Source of the DNA: Halostagnicola kamekurae
GTDB taxonomy: Archaea; Halobacteriota; Halobacteria; Halobacteriales; Natrialbaceae
Length of the DNA stretch: 64,000 bases
Reading direction: 5' to 3'
NCBI RefSeq assembly: GCF_900116205.1
Contig: NZ_FOZS01000001.1
Span: 186,001 to 250,000, forward strand
This document shows positions 17,764 through 25,982 of the stretch, in pieces. Each line of letters begins with the position of its first letter. Position 1 is the stretch's first letter. The position numbers were made by a program, and so were the translations under genes. The notes beneath the pieces are model-generated. The model searched no databases, was not told where the DNA came from, and was given only the letters and a program-made list of their open reading frames with translations.

Positions 17764-18807
17764 ATGCAAGCAGCACGCCTCCACGAGTACACCGAGGAAA
17801 TGAGCGACGCGCTTACCGTCGAGGATATCGATCGACCCGAACTCGAGCGCTCCGATCACGTGCTCGTCGAAGTCGCCGGTGCGGGCTGGTGTCAGACTGA
17901 CAATCACGTCATCGAAGGGATGTGGACGGAGTACGTTCCACAGGAACTCCCGATGACGCTCGGCCACGAGAACGCGGGCGTCGTCGCCGAAGTCGGCGAC
18001 GAGGTGACGCTGGTCGAGGAGGGCGACCCGGTTATCTGTCACCCCGTTCAGACGTGTGGTATCTGTCGGCCCTGCCGCCTCGGCGAGGACATGTACTGCG
18101 AAAACAGCACATTCAATGGGCTCACGACCGACGGCGGGTTCGCCGAGTACCTCCAGACCAACGAACGCGCGGTCATCCCGCTGCCGGACGGGGTCGATCC
18201 GACCGAAATCGCGCCCCACGCCGACGCCGGAATCACGGCCTATCACGCCGCGAAGAAGGCGGTCCGCGAACTGAACCCCGGCGACACCGCCGTCGTCGTC
18301 GGTATCGGCGGCCTCGGTCACATCGGACTGCAATGTCTCGAGGCGATGAGCGCCGCTGACGTCGTCGCCGTCGATATCAAAGACGAGGCACTCGAGCTGG
18401 CCGAACGCCTCGGCGCGACCCACACCGTCAACTCGAGCGAGGAGGATCTCGGGCAAGTCGTCGACGACCTCACCGACGGCGACGGCGTCCAGCAGATCCT
18501 CGATTTCGTCGGCTCGGACGAGACGGCGGGCTACGGGACCGAAATTGCTGCCGCGGGGGCCGACCAGCACGTCATCGGCTACGGCGGCCACATTCACGAA
18601 CCGTGCCAGGCGCTGGTCGACGGCGAACTCTCGCTCAAGGGAACGCTGGTCGGGCGCTACGCCGAACTCCAGGAACTCGTCGCGCTTGTCGACCGTGACC
18701 TCGTCGAACTCCACACCAGCCGATACGACCTCGGCGAGATCAACGACGTCGCCGAAGCGCTCGAGCACGGCGAGATCGAGGGGCGGGCGGTGATCCTGCC
18801 GCCCTGA
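17764..18807 (+). CDS. Zinc-dependent alcohol dehydrogenase (MDR family)
   Basis: The 347-residue protein is a medium-chain NAD(P)-dependent alcohol dehydrogenase. Catalytic zinc ligands appear in GAGWCQTDNHV (Cys) and GHENAGVV (His, Glu). The structural-zinc cysteines lie in CGICRPCRLGEDMYC (four cysteines). The nucleotide fold shows VVGIGGLGHIGLQCL and a following acidic VAVDIKDEA, which suggests NAD preference. I start at the ATG at 17764 (MQAARLHEY), as in the family; a TTG 33 bases upstream is in frame. Secondary-alcohol dehydrogenases of this type sit beside the amidohydrolase in bacterial propane operons, where they oxidise propanol. Confidence 0.9.
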   Translation: MQAARLHEYTEEMSDALTVEDIDRPELERSDHVLVEVAGAGWCQTDNHVIEGMWTEYVPQELPMTLGHENAGVVAEVGDEVTLVEEGDPVICHPVQTCGICRPCRLGEDMYCENSTFNGLTTDGGFAEYLQTNERAVIPLPDGVDPTEIAPHADAGITAYHAAKKAVRELNPGDTAVVVGIGGLGHIGLQCLEAMSAADVVAVDIKDEALELAERLGATHTVNSSEEDLGQVVDDLTDGDGVQQILDFVGSDETAGYGTEIAAAGADQHVIGYGGHIHEPCQALVDGELSLKGTLVGRYAELQELVALVDRDLVELHTSRYDLGEINDVAEALEHGEIEGRAVILPP

Positions 18808-18958
18808 ACTCTCGGACGCGAGGCTCTTGTTCGCATCGTAAGCGGGCTCGACACGTGGTTTGGTCTCGCCCGCGGCATGAACTGGACACGGTTTCGTCTC
18901 GCTCGTGAGGCGAACCGACACCACGCTCTTGTCGCCGCCGCCCGAATCGAGGATACGT

Positions 18959-20371
18959 ATGGCAACGCTCGAGGATCCGATCGACATCGGCGGCGTGACG
19001 GTCCCTAACCGCCTCTACCGCGCCCCGCTACTCGAGTGCGCGGGGAACGGCCCGGACGCCGTCGACGTGCTCATCGACGATCTCGAGCCCGCTGCGGCGT
19101 CGGGGGTCGGGCTCATCTGCCAGGGCGCGACCGTCGTTCGTGGCGAGGGCGGCTGTGCCGCGCCGGGGATGACCCGCGTCCGCGATCCCGAGTTCGTCTC
19201 TCGACTGTCGCGGCTCACGGATCGGATTCGCGACCACGGGAGCCGGATTTTCGTCCAGCTCGAGCACGGGGGCCTCCGGAGCATGGAAACGTGGCACGCC
19301 GAGTACCGCGCGGAGAACCCTGCCCTCGAGCAGCTCGCGGTCTCGCGGCCGCCGTGGCAGCTTCGGGCGCTCGATCGGTTGGGGTTGCTCTCGTTCGATC
19401 CGCACGTACTGAGGACCGACGAAGTGTACGAACTGGCCGCGGACTTCGGGCGGGCTGCCAGTCGTTGCGTCGAGGCGGGCTACGACGGCGTCCACCTCGC
19501 CGGCGCGAACATGGGCATCATCCAGCAGTTCCTCTCGCCCTTTTACAACCGCCGCGAGGACGAGTTCGGCGGCGGTCCCGAGGCCCGCCTCGAGTTTCTC
19601 GCACTCGTCCACGACGAAATCCGCGAGCGAGCGGGCGACATTCCGCTGGTGACGAAAGTACCGGCCGAAATCGCCGCGCCGCCGTGGCCGATCGTCGACC
19701 GACGACTGTCGCTCGAGGACGGGATCGAGATCTGTCGCCGGCTCGAGCGAATCGGCTACGACGCCGTCGTCCCTGTCACAGCGTCGGTCGTCTGGGACAT
19801 GAGCATCGTTCGCGGGGCCTACCCCGACCGAGCGTGGGAGAACGAGGCGATGCGTGCGGGGTACGACGCTGCGTTCGGCGGCCCCGCTCGCCGCCGGCTG
19901 GTGGCCGCGGCGAACTGGGTACAGTCCCTGCAGTACGACTTCGAATCGGGCTGGAACGAGCCGTTCTGTCGACGGGTCCGTGAGGCGGTCTCCATCCCGG
20001 TCCTCGCGGAAGGGGGAATTCGAGAACGGGAGACGATGGATCGACTGCTCGGGGGGTCGAGCGATCGGGGGACAGGTTCGACTCGAGGAGCGACCTCGAG
20101 CGGGCGGGGGGACTCGACCGACCGAGCCGTGACGAGCCAGTCCGAACCGCCAGCCTGCGACATGGTTGGCATGGCCCGGCCGTTCTACGCCGAACCGAAA
20201 CTGGGTGCCCGACTACTCGAGCCCGACTCACCCGCCGCTCGCGTGCTGTGTGAAAGCTGTAACAACTGTACCGTGCCGCAGGTGACCGGCGCGCCCGGCA
20301 TCTGCCGAACGCCGTCTGTGCTCCGCGATCGGGGGGAACTCGAGCGGGCAGGTGCCTACGAACAGGACTGA
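18959..20371 (+). CDS. NADH:flavin oxidoreductase, old yellow enzyme family
   Basis: The 470-residue TIM-barrel flavoprotein starts with the family motif IDIGGVTVPNRLYRAPL. It has GVGLICQGATVV, the substrate-side FVQLEHGG, GYDGVHLAGANMGIIQQFLSPFYNRREDEFGG, VTKVPAE, and VGMARPFYAEP. Near the C-terminus CESCNNC...C gives the four cysteines of a 4Fe-4S cluster, as in 2,4-dienoyl-CoA reductase-type members, but the FAD/NADPH domains of those larger enzymes are absent. A Ser/Gly/Arg/Thr-rich insertion of about 35 residues (near 360-400) interrupts the barrel just before VGMARPF. It lies downstream of the alcohol dehydrogenase on the same strand, with a 151-base gap. Confidence 0.87.
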   Translation: MATLEDPIDIGGVTVPNRLYRAPLLECAGNGPDAVDVLIDDLEPAAASGVGLICQGATVVRGEGGCAAPGMTRVRDPEFVSRLSRLTDRIRDHGSRIFVQLEHGGLRSMETWHAEYRAENPALEQLAVSRPPWQLRALDRLGLLSFDPHVLRTDEVYELAADFGRAASRCVEAGYDGVHLAGANMGIIQQFLSPFYNRREDEFGGGPEARLEFLALVHDEIRERAGDIPLVTKVPAEIAAPPWPIVDRRLSLEDGIEICRRLERIGYDAVVPVTASVVWDMSIVRGAYPDRAWENEAMRAGYDAAFGGPARRRLVAAANWVQSLQYDFESGWNEPFCRRVREAVSIPVLAEGGIRERETMDRLLGGSSDRGTGSTRGATSSGRGDSTDRAVTSQSEPPACDMVGMARPFYAEPKLGARLLEPDSPAARVLCESCNNCTVPQVTGAPGICRTPSVLRDRGELERAGAYEQD

Positions 20372-20381
20372 TTACGGTCGC

Positions 20382-21119
20382 TTAGCTGTCGGCGGTGACC
20401 GGTTCACTCGTGAACTCCTCGAGCGTGCCCTCGACGGTGTAGTCGGGTGCCTCGACGATCAGTTCGGTCTCGGCGGTGACGTCCGGGAACCGGATCTCGG
20501 TCTCGTAGGTACCGTCGGGCTGGATCGTCGCGACTTCGTAGTTGCTTCCCTCGAGCGTGGAGATATCGACGTACTCGCCCGCGTTGGACGCATCGGCTTC
20601 GCCTTCGATCGCGTGTGTTTCGACATCCGCGTTCTGGTCGTTGCGTTCGGTCGGGTACTCGGCGTCTTCCCACCCGCCGTACCCCTCGTCGATCGCGTAC
20701 ACGTTCTCGAATCCCTCTGATTTGAGCTCCGCGGCACGCTGGCCGGCGAGCGTGTGCGGACAGCCACAGTACGTGACGATCCGCGTGTCGTGTGCCCACT
20801 CGTCCGTGGGATCGGTCCCGTCGCCGCCGACTGCAGGGCTGTAGACCGCGCCGGGAATGTGGCCGGCATCGTACTGGCCCATTCCGCGCGTATCGACGAA
20901 CCGAGCCTCCTCGTTTTCGTACCACTCGTAGGCCTCGTCGACGGGGACGAGCGGAACTTCCTTCCCCACGAACGTTTGCGTTTCGTACCCCGATTCGTCG
21001 CGATCGGTGTTCTCGTCGCCATCGCTATTCGTCCCACCGATTCCGATGTCGTCGAGACATCCTGCGACGATTGCCAGCGACCCGCTCCCGGCAACGGCGA
21101 GAAACGAACGCCTATTCAT
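20382..21119 (-). CDS. Rhodanese-domain lipoprotein with Tat/lipobox signal
   Basis: The 245-residue protein begins MNRRSFLAVAGSGSLAIVAGC: twin arginine, hydrophobic core and a lipobox cysteine at 21, so it should be exported by Tat and lipid-anchored outside. An acidic linker follows. Residues about 55-150 form a rhodanese domain with FVDTRGMGQYDAGHIPGAV and the active-site loop TYCGCPHTLAGQRA, whose first cysteine is the likely sulfur carrier. The last 80 residues look like a small beta-sandwich (YEVATIQPDGTYETEIRFP). Activity outside the cell (sulfur transfer or thiol chemistry) is inferred. It converges on the flavoprotein gene, 10 bases away. Confidence 0.85.
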   Translation of the reverse strand: MNRRSFLAVAGSGSLAIVAGCLDDIGIGGTNSDGDENTDRDESGYETQTFVGKEVPLVPVDEAYEWYENEEARFVDTRGMGQYDAGHIPGAVYSPAVGGDGTDPTDEWAHDTRIVTYCGCPHTLAGQRAAELKSEGFENVYAIDEGYGGWEDAEYPTERNDQNADVETHAIEGEADASNAGEYVDISTLEGSNYEVATIQPDGTYETEIRFPDVTAETELIVEAPDYTVEGTLEEFTSEPVTADS

Positions 21120-21242
21120 ACAGTCAGCTACAGAACGAATTCAAATAGGTGTTCCGGTGGATCGTACTCTCTCGGCACCCCCTCGTTTCGACTGGAGAAC
21201 ACGCTACTACGTCCTGACGGTGCTCGAGTTGAAACGGAGAAG

Positions 21243-21315
21243 TAGTCCATCCTGGATTCGAACCAGGGTCTCGGCCCCCAGAAGGCAGAAGGATTGGCCA
21301 CTACCCTAATGGACT
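21243..21315 (-). tRNA. trnQ: tRNA-Gln (anticodon CTG)
   Basis: On the minus strand the 73 bases fold as a cloverleaf. The acceptor AGTCCAT pairs with ATGGACT and is followed by discriminator A. The D arm contains GGGTAGTGGCCAATCC. The anticodon loop reads TTCTGGG with U33 and anticodon CTG. The T arm is CCTGG-TTCGAAT-CCAGG. No intron is seen and CCA is not encoded. The anticodon stem CTGCC/GGCCG holds one T-C mismatch. Confidence 0.93.
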
Positions 21316-21769
21316 TCGTGCGACCATTAGTTGGGGTGGACATAGTTTATCGCTTTCGGTTTGGCATCCGCGAATGCCGGGAAGGGACCGGGATCGCGAA
21401 ACGGTGATATGCCACGGGGTGACGAACGGACTCCATTCGACTATTCTTTCATCGATCGGCTATCGGACTGTTCGAATCGTAGACCTCCAGTCCAGCGGCG
21501 GCCTTCCCCTCGTTCACCTTCCCATTGTTCGGATGATGGTCTCCGAGGCGGGGGTCAGACCGAGCGACTCGTACTGCGCTTTCGACGGCGACTCCTCGAG
21601 TCGGTCGGCAGCCTGCTCTAACGCCGCGATGCAGTCCTCGACGGTCGTCACGGGCAGTCTGGCCGCGAGTTTGCATACAACCGATCGGCTTCGGGGTGTC
21701 TCCGTGGAGGAGTGCGAATCGCGAGTCCGAACCGATACCCCTTTTCCGCCTTCGCGCGCACCCTCGAGT
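21316..21769. other. Gap between tRNA-Gln and purO, mostly a decayed gene
   Basis: No intact gene fits this 454-base stretch. Its middle (21449 to about 21651) holds the remnant of an HNH-repeat gene on the minus strand. The part next to the tRNA (21316-21448) shows nothing I can name, and the part before purO (21652-21769) contains only a possible weak promoter element (GATACCCC near 21734). Confidence 0.6.
21449..21651 (-). pseudogene. Decayed homing-endonuclease-associated repeat (HNH_repeat) protein
   Basis: Read on the minus strand from 21651 the sequence gives [18 protein letters not shown], then [16 protein letters not shown], then [11 protein letters not shown] and a TGA. In the next frame it continues as [22 protein letters not shown]. 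Together these fit the helical repeat TxxDCIxALxxAAxxLGxSPTxxxYxxLGLxPSxxTIxRxxGxWNxAKxAAGL that accompanies HNH homing endonucleases and small haloarchaeal regulators. One base is missing near 21527 (expected TGG-AAC), which breaks the frame, and no start codon fits upstream. I see only one repeat and no nuclease domain, so this is a remnant. Confidence 0.7.
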
Positions 21770-22360
21770 ATGTACGTTGGACGCTTCGTCGTCGTCGGCC
21801 CCGACGTTGGTGCCTACCGCGTTTCCTCGCGGTCGTTCCCGAACCGGAAGATAACCGCTCGAGAAACGGCGTTGACGGTCGGACCGACCGACGACGCGCC
21901 GGAGACGGACAATCCGTACGTCGCCTACAACTGTCTGCGCGTCGTCGAGACGCCGACGGGAGAGACCGCCGCTTTCGGCAACGGCTCGCACGTCGATCCG
22001 ATCGCGGAGAAACTCGAGCGAGGGTATCCCGCTCGCGACGCCCTCGCGACCAGCCTGCTCGCGTTAGATTACGAGAAGGACGACTACAATACACCGCGAA
22101 TCGCCGCGACGATCGGCGACGACGGCGAGGCGCTGATCGCGACGGTTCGGAAGGACGCCCTTCGCGTCGAGAGCGTCGAGGAACCGACGCTGGTGGCGAC
22201 CTACGAGACGAACGCTCCGGAACCGTTCGCGTTCGAAGCCGCGAGCGCCGAGGAAGCCGCCAGCGAGGCCTACGACCTCGAGTTCGAACACGCCGTCTGC
22301 GCGGCGGGCGTCGCCCGCACCGACGACGGGTTCGAGACGGCGATCGAGAACGGCGAGTGA
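21770..22360 (+). CDS. purO: Archaeal IMP cyclohydrolase
   Basis: PurO closes the purine ring of IMP, the last step of de novo purine synthesis, and replaces the bacterial PurH cyclohydrolase in many archaea. The 196-residue product has the family pattern: [10 protein letters not shown] at the start, [12 protein letters not shown] near residue 18, [11 protein letters not shown] near residue 50, and [44 protein letters not shown] near residue 72. I begin at the ATG at 21770; the frame is open further upstream but that part overlaps a pseudogene. The gene is followed by a phosphoesterase on the same strand after 82 bases. Confidence 0.93.
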   Translation: MYVGRFVVVGPDVGAYRVSSRSFPNRKITARETALTVGPTDDAPETDNPYVAYNCLRVVETPTGETAAFGNGSHVDPIAEKLERGYPARDALATSLLALDYEKDDYNTPRIAATIGDDGEALIATVRKDALRVESVEEPTLVATYETNAPEPFAFEAASAEEAASEAYDLEFEHAVCAAGVARTDDGFETAIENGE

Positions 22361-22442
22361 GGACGGAGACTGCGGGACCGTCACTTCTGGAACCGTCGGA
22401 ACCGCAGGAAGCCTCAAACGGCTCGAGCGAGTTAGTCGTCCC

Positions 22443-23150
22443 ATGAACGTCGGGCTCATCTCCGACATCCACGGTAATCGAATCGCCCTCAAGGCCGTTC
22501 TCGAGGACATGCCAGCGGTCGACGAACTGGTCTGTGCGGGCGATGTCGTCGGCTACAACCCGTGGCCGGCCGAGTGCATCGAGGCCTTACGAGCGGGTGC
22601 GATACTCAGCGCCGTGGGAACGCGGGCTGGCGCGCCCCGCGACCGCGACGTGCCGACGGTGCTCGGGAACCACGACGCGGCGGTCGCCGAAGGGTCGGCG
22701 TTCCGGTTCAACGGAATGGCCCGCGCGGGCGTCGAACACGCGCGGTCGACGCTGACCGACGACCAACGCGACTGGCTTGCGGCTCTGCCCGAGGAACGCC
22801 TCGAGTTCGACGACCGACTGAAACTCGTTCACGGTCACCCCGACGATCCGGACCGGTACACTCGTCCAGAGGACTTCTCGCCGCGATTGCTCGAGGACGA
22901 GGACGTCCTCGTGCTCGGACACACCCACGTCCAGCACGTCGAGACCTACGCCGAGGGGATCGTCGTCAATCCGGGCAGCGTCGGGCAGCCTCGAGACGGC
23001 GATCCGCGGGCGGGCTACGCTGTCGTCGACCTCGATGCCATGACTGTCGACACGCATCGCGTCGAGTACGACGTCGAGAGTGTGCAAGCGGCCGTCGAGG
23101 ACGCCGGGCTTCCCGATCGTATCGGGACCCGACTCGCTCGCGGGAAGTGA
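22443..23150 (+). CDS. Calcineurin-like metallophosphoesterase (YfcE/MJ0936-like)
   Basis: The 235-residue protein carries all dinuclear-metal motifs of the family: SDIHGNRIAL (residues 7-16), GDVVGYNPWP (residues 33-42), GNHDAAV, the H in LVHGHP and LGHTHVQH, then NPGSVGQPRDGD. Substrates in this family are usually phosphodiesters, which cannot be predicted. Between CIEALRAG and VPTVLGNHD there is an extra stretch (AILSAVGTRAGAPRDRD) longer than in typical members. Its distance to purO is 82 bases, so the two may be co-transcribed. Confidence 0.88.
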   Translation: MNVGLISDIHGNRIALKAVLEDMPAVDELVCAGDVVGYNPWPAECIEALRAGAILSAVGTRAGAPRDRDVPTVLGNHDAAVAEGSAFRFNGMARAGVEHARSTLTDDQRDWLAALPEERLEFDDRLKLVHGHPDDPDRYTRPEDFSPRLLEDEDVLVLGHTHVQHVETYAEGIVVNPGSVGQPRDGDPRAGYAVVDLDAMTVDTHRVEYDVESVQAAVEDAGLPDRIGTRLARGK

Positions 23151-23261
23151 GGCCGTAAACAGTTCGACCGCGGTCGCGAGAGGAACGGAGCGCGGGAATC
23201 GCGCTTTCTCGAGGAAGCGACCCCGAAGGGGTTTTGACCCGTCCGTTCGTGAGGTGCTGAT

Positions 23262-23414
23262 ATGGTATCCGCCAGCCACACCGGCCGTATCGACGGAACT
23301 CGACCGCGGGCTGCTGTGGCGCGGTGTTGTCGGGCCGATCGGATGGGGCGGCAGAGACGCGGAATCGGCGTTGCTCGCACCCGACCGAGCGGAGGGGACT
23401 ACGAGAACCGATGA
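23262..23414 (+). CDS. Small upstream ORF overlapping the cysE start
   Basis: An ATG at 23262 opens a 50-codon frame, MVSASHTGRIDGTRPRAA..., that ends in a TGA overlapping the cysE ATG (ATGA at 23411-23414). It contains a Cys-Cys pair (ARCCRADR) at about residues 22-23. It has no known domain and is basic, unlike most haloarchaeal proteins, so it may be chance. The position, the tight overlap with a cysteine-biosynthesis gene and the adjacent cysteines are what a cysteine-sensing leader peptide would show; that reading is inference. Confidence 0.3.
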   Translation: MVSASHTGRIDGTRPRAAVARCCRADRMGRQRRGIGVARTRPSGGDYENR

Positions 23415-23920
23415 TCCAGCAACTGCGCGAGGACACGCGAGCGATGTGCGAGCGCGACCCCGCTGCGACCGGCTGTCTCGGGGTCGCGCTCTGTTATTCG
23501 GGTTTACACGCCGTCTGGGCACACCGGATCAGCCACCGGCTCTGGAACGCGGAGTTCGAACTGCTCGCTCGAGTGTTCTCCCAGTTCGTCCGATTCTTGA
23601 CCGGCGTCGAGATTCACCCCGGCGCGTCGATCGGACGGCGGCTGACGATCGATCACGGGATGGGAGTTGTCATCGGCGAAACGGCCGATATCGGCGACGA
23701 CGTGCACATGTATCACGGCGTTACGCTCGGCGGGGACACGAACGAACCGGTCAAACGCCACCCGACGCTCGAGGACGGCGTTCAGGTCGGTGCGAACGCG
23801 ACGCTGCTGGGCGATATTACGATCGGGAAGAACGCGGCGGTCGGAGCCGGTTCGGTCGTCACGGGTGACGTCGAAAGCGAGACGACCGTCGTCGGGGTTC
23901 CGGCCGAACCCGTCGAGTAA
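23411..23920 (+). CDS. cysE: Serine O-acetyltransferase
   Basis: CysE transfers acetyl from acetyl-CoA to serine, giving O-acetylserine for cysteine synthesis. The 169-residue short-form enzyme has an N-terminal helical part (MIQQLREDTRAMCERDPA), then GLHAVWAHRISHRLWNAEFELLARVFSQFVRFLTGVEIHPGASIG. The left-handed beta-helix hexapeptide repeats follow, with IDHGMGVVIGETA (catalytic His), YHGVTLGG and VGANATLLGDITIGKNAAVGAGSVVTGDV. The start at 23411 is the family start. It is preceded by a 260-base gap with a possible leader ORF. Confidence 0.94.
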   Translation: MIQQLREDTRAMCERDPAATGCLGVALCYSGLHAVWAHRISHRLWNAEFELLARVFSQFVRFLTGVEIHPGASIGRRLTIDHGMGVVIGETADIGDDVHMYHGVTLGGDTNEPVKRHPTLEDGVQVGANATLLGDITIGKNAAVGAGSVVTGDVESETTVVGVPAEPVE

Positions 23921-23946
23921 CTGCTGTCTTACACGTTACACGGCAT

Positions 23947-24339
23947 TTACTGTTGCTCGTCGTCGACTGTCCCTTCCGATCCCGGCGGTGTTCCTTCGCC
24001 CGTGACGCCGTCGCTTTCCTCGAGATCCGCGTTTTCCTCGCCGGTATCGTCGCGATTGTCGTCGGAATCCGTGCCGTCATCGGCTGCCTCCACCTCCGAA
24101 TCGGACGTGTACGCGAGCTCCAGCGTGAGCCTTGCCGTACAGTTCATCGCGCCCTCGTCGAGTTCAGTCTCGTCTTCTCGCTGGTCCAGGTAGCCGTTAC
24201 AGCGGTTGTGCTCGACGACGTTCGTTAGCGTCGCAGCCGAGCCACACTCCGGGCAGTCGATGTAGTAGTTCCCGTCGTCATTCTGGTGCCACGCGTCCGA
24301 CTCGAGTTCCATCCGGGCGACTCCCTGCTGATCGCTCAT
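23947..24339 (-). CDS. Conserved haloarchaeal protein with cysteine motif and acidic tail
   Basis: The 130-residue product has a CPECGS pair, then CNGYLDQRED and a fourth cysteine in AMNCTARLTLELAY, so residues 30-75 could bind zinc or show a ribbon-like fold. The C-terminal 45 residues are almost entirely Glu, Asp, Gly, Thr and Ser and should be disordered. I do not recognise a named family. It converges on cysE (26 bases apart) and lies 100 bases downstream of the phosphohexomutase gene on the same strand. Confidence 0.7.
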   Translation of the reverse strand: MSDQQGVARMELESDAWHQNDDGNYYIDCPECGSAATLTNVVEHNRCNGYLDQREDETELDEGAMNCTARLTLELAYTSDSEVEAADDGTDSDDNRDDTGEENADLEESDGVTGEGTPPGSEGTVDDEQQ

Positions 24340-24439
24340 GGAGACTGATAGGACGGTGGGGCAGGTAAATACGGACCCGGCAAACGCAACCAGAAGGGGG
24401 TACGATCGCGACAGTGCGTGGAAGCGAAATGAGTCGGCT

Positions 24440-25849
24440 TCAGACCAGCGGCTCGAGCAACTCCTCCCCGGCGCCGAGCAACGTCGCGACCCGCTCTTCG
24501 TCGGTTGCCTCGGCGTATACTCGCAACACCGGCTCGGTTCCGCTCGGGCGAACCAGCAGCCACGAGCCGTCCGCGAGCAGGAGTTTGAACCCGTCCGCGG
24601 TGTTGACGTCCTCGACGGCCGTGTCGGCGACGGCGTCGGGAATCTCCGCCTCGAGATCCACGAGTACTCGCTCTTTCCGCTCGTCGGGACACGCCACGCT
24701 CGTCTTGTCCTGAACGACGGTCCCGTGGGTCTCGAGCAACCGGTCGACGCGCTCGTCGATCGGTTCTTCGTCGTGCATCGCAGCCGCCAGCAGCGCCAGC
24801 AAGACGCCGTCTTTCTCGCGGACGTGGCCGCGAATCGTGAACCCGCCCGACTCCTCGCCGCCGACGAGGGCATCGTGGTTGGCCATCGCCTGTGCGACCC
24901 ACTTGAAGCCGACGGGTACCTCGTGGACGGACGCGTCGTGAGCGTCGGCGATGCGGTCGACGAGGTACGTCGTCGAAACGGTTCTGACCGCGGCCCCGTC
25001 GGCCGACTCGAGCAGGAAGTCATAGAGCGCGGCGAAAAACAGGTTCTCGTCGAGGTAGCCCCGCTCGGGCGTGACGACCGCGATCCGGTCGGCGTCACCG
25101 TCGTTCGCGATTCCGAGGTCGATCGCTTCCCCGCCGCCCTCGCTCCCTGCCGTCACCAGTTCGATCAGTTCCTCGAGGTTCTCGGGTGCGGGTTCGGGAC
25201 CGGTTCCGCCGAAGTCGGGATCGAGTTCACAGCGAAGTCGCTCGACGGACGCTCCGGCGCGCTCGAGGAGGGCGTCGGTCGTGTCCCGCCCGCTGCCGTG
25301 CATGGCGTCGTAGGCGACGGTGGTTCCGGCGATGTCGATCGGCCTGCCGGTCGTCCGCTCGACGACGTCCATCGCGGCCTCGGCGTGCGACTCGGCGAAG
25401 TCGACCTCGCGGGCGCTGCCGTGTTCGGAGGCCGGCAGCGGGTCTGGTTCGGCGAGCCGGTCGGCGACGGCGTCCATCACCGGCGGAAGCGCCGGCGCGC
25501 CGTCCTCTGGGATGAACTTGACGCCGTTGTACTCCGGCGGGTTGTGCGAGGCGGTGACGACCAGCGCGCCGGCGAGGTCCCGATCGACGATGGCGTGTGC
25601 CACGAGCGGCGTGGGTCGGTCGCGTTCGCTGAGCAGCACGTCGAACCCGTTCGCACAGAGCACGCGCGTGAGTTCCTCGGCGAACCCCCGCGAGGTTTCC
25701 CGAGCGTCGTAGCCGACGGCGACGGGTCCCTCGAGCCCCTCGTCTGTGAGGTACGTCGCGACCGCCTGTCCGACCATCCGTACTCGAGGCGTCGTGAACT
25801 CCTCGAGCGTCGCCCGCCAGCCGTCTGTGCCGAACGAAATCGTCTCCAT
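24440..25849 (-). CDS. Phosphoglucomutase/phosphomannomutase family enzyme
   Basis: This 469-residue alpha-D-phosphohexomutase moves phosphate between C1 and C6 of a hexose. It shows the N-terminal ISFGTDGWRA, the phosphoserine loop TASHNPPEYNGVKF, the metal loop DGDADRIAVV, the sugar-recognition GGEESGGF and the C-terminal phosphate loop RPSGTEPVLRVYAEA. All four loops are intact, so it should be active. Whether it uses glucose, mannose or glucosamine phosphate cannot be told from these motifs. A flavin reductase gene diverges from it with a 133-base gap. Confidence 0.92.
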   Translation of the reverse strand: METISFGTDGWRATLEEFTTPRVRMVGQAVATYLTDEGLEGPVAVGYDARETSRGFAEELTRVLCANGFDVLLSERDRPTPLVAHAIVDRDLAGALVVTASHNPPEYNGVKFIPEDGAPALPPVMDAVADRLAEPDPLPASEHGSAREVDFAESHAEAAMDVVERTTGRPIDIAGTTVAYDAMHGSGRDTTDALLERAGASVERLRCELDPDFGGTGPEPAPENLEELIELVTAGSEGGGEAIDLGIANDGDADRIAVVTPERGYLDENLFFAALYDFLLESADGAAVRTVSTTYLVDRIADAHDASVHEVPVGFKWVAQAMANHDALVGGEESGGFTIRGHVREKDGVLLALLAAAMHDEEPIDERVDRLLETHGTVVQDKTSVACPDERKERVLVDLEAEIPDAVADTAVEDVNTADGFKLLLADGSWLLVRPSGTEPVLRVYAEATDEERVATLLGAGEELLEPLV

Positions 25850-25982
25850 GGCGCGAGTTTCACCGGCCGGTGCGAAAAAAGCGACGGCGTTCGTTCGAAT
25901 CAGCCCGATTCGTCACGTGGCGGTTCGGATCGACCCCGGGGTCGTCGATGGCGTTTTCACACCCGGGTTAGTACCTCGAGCT

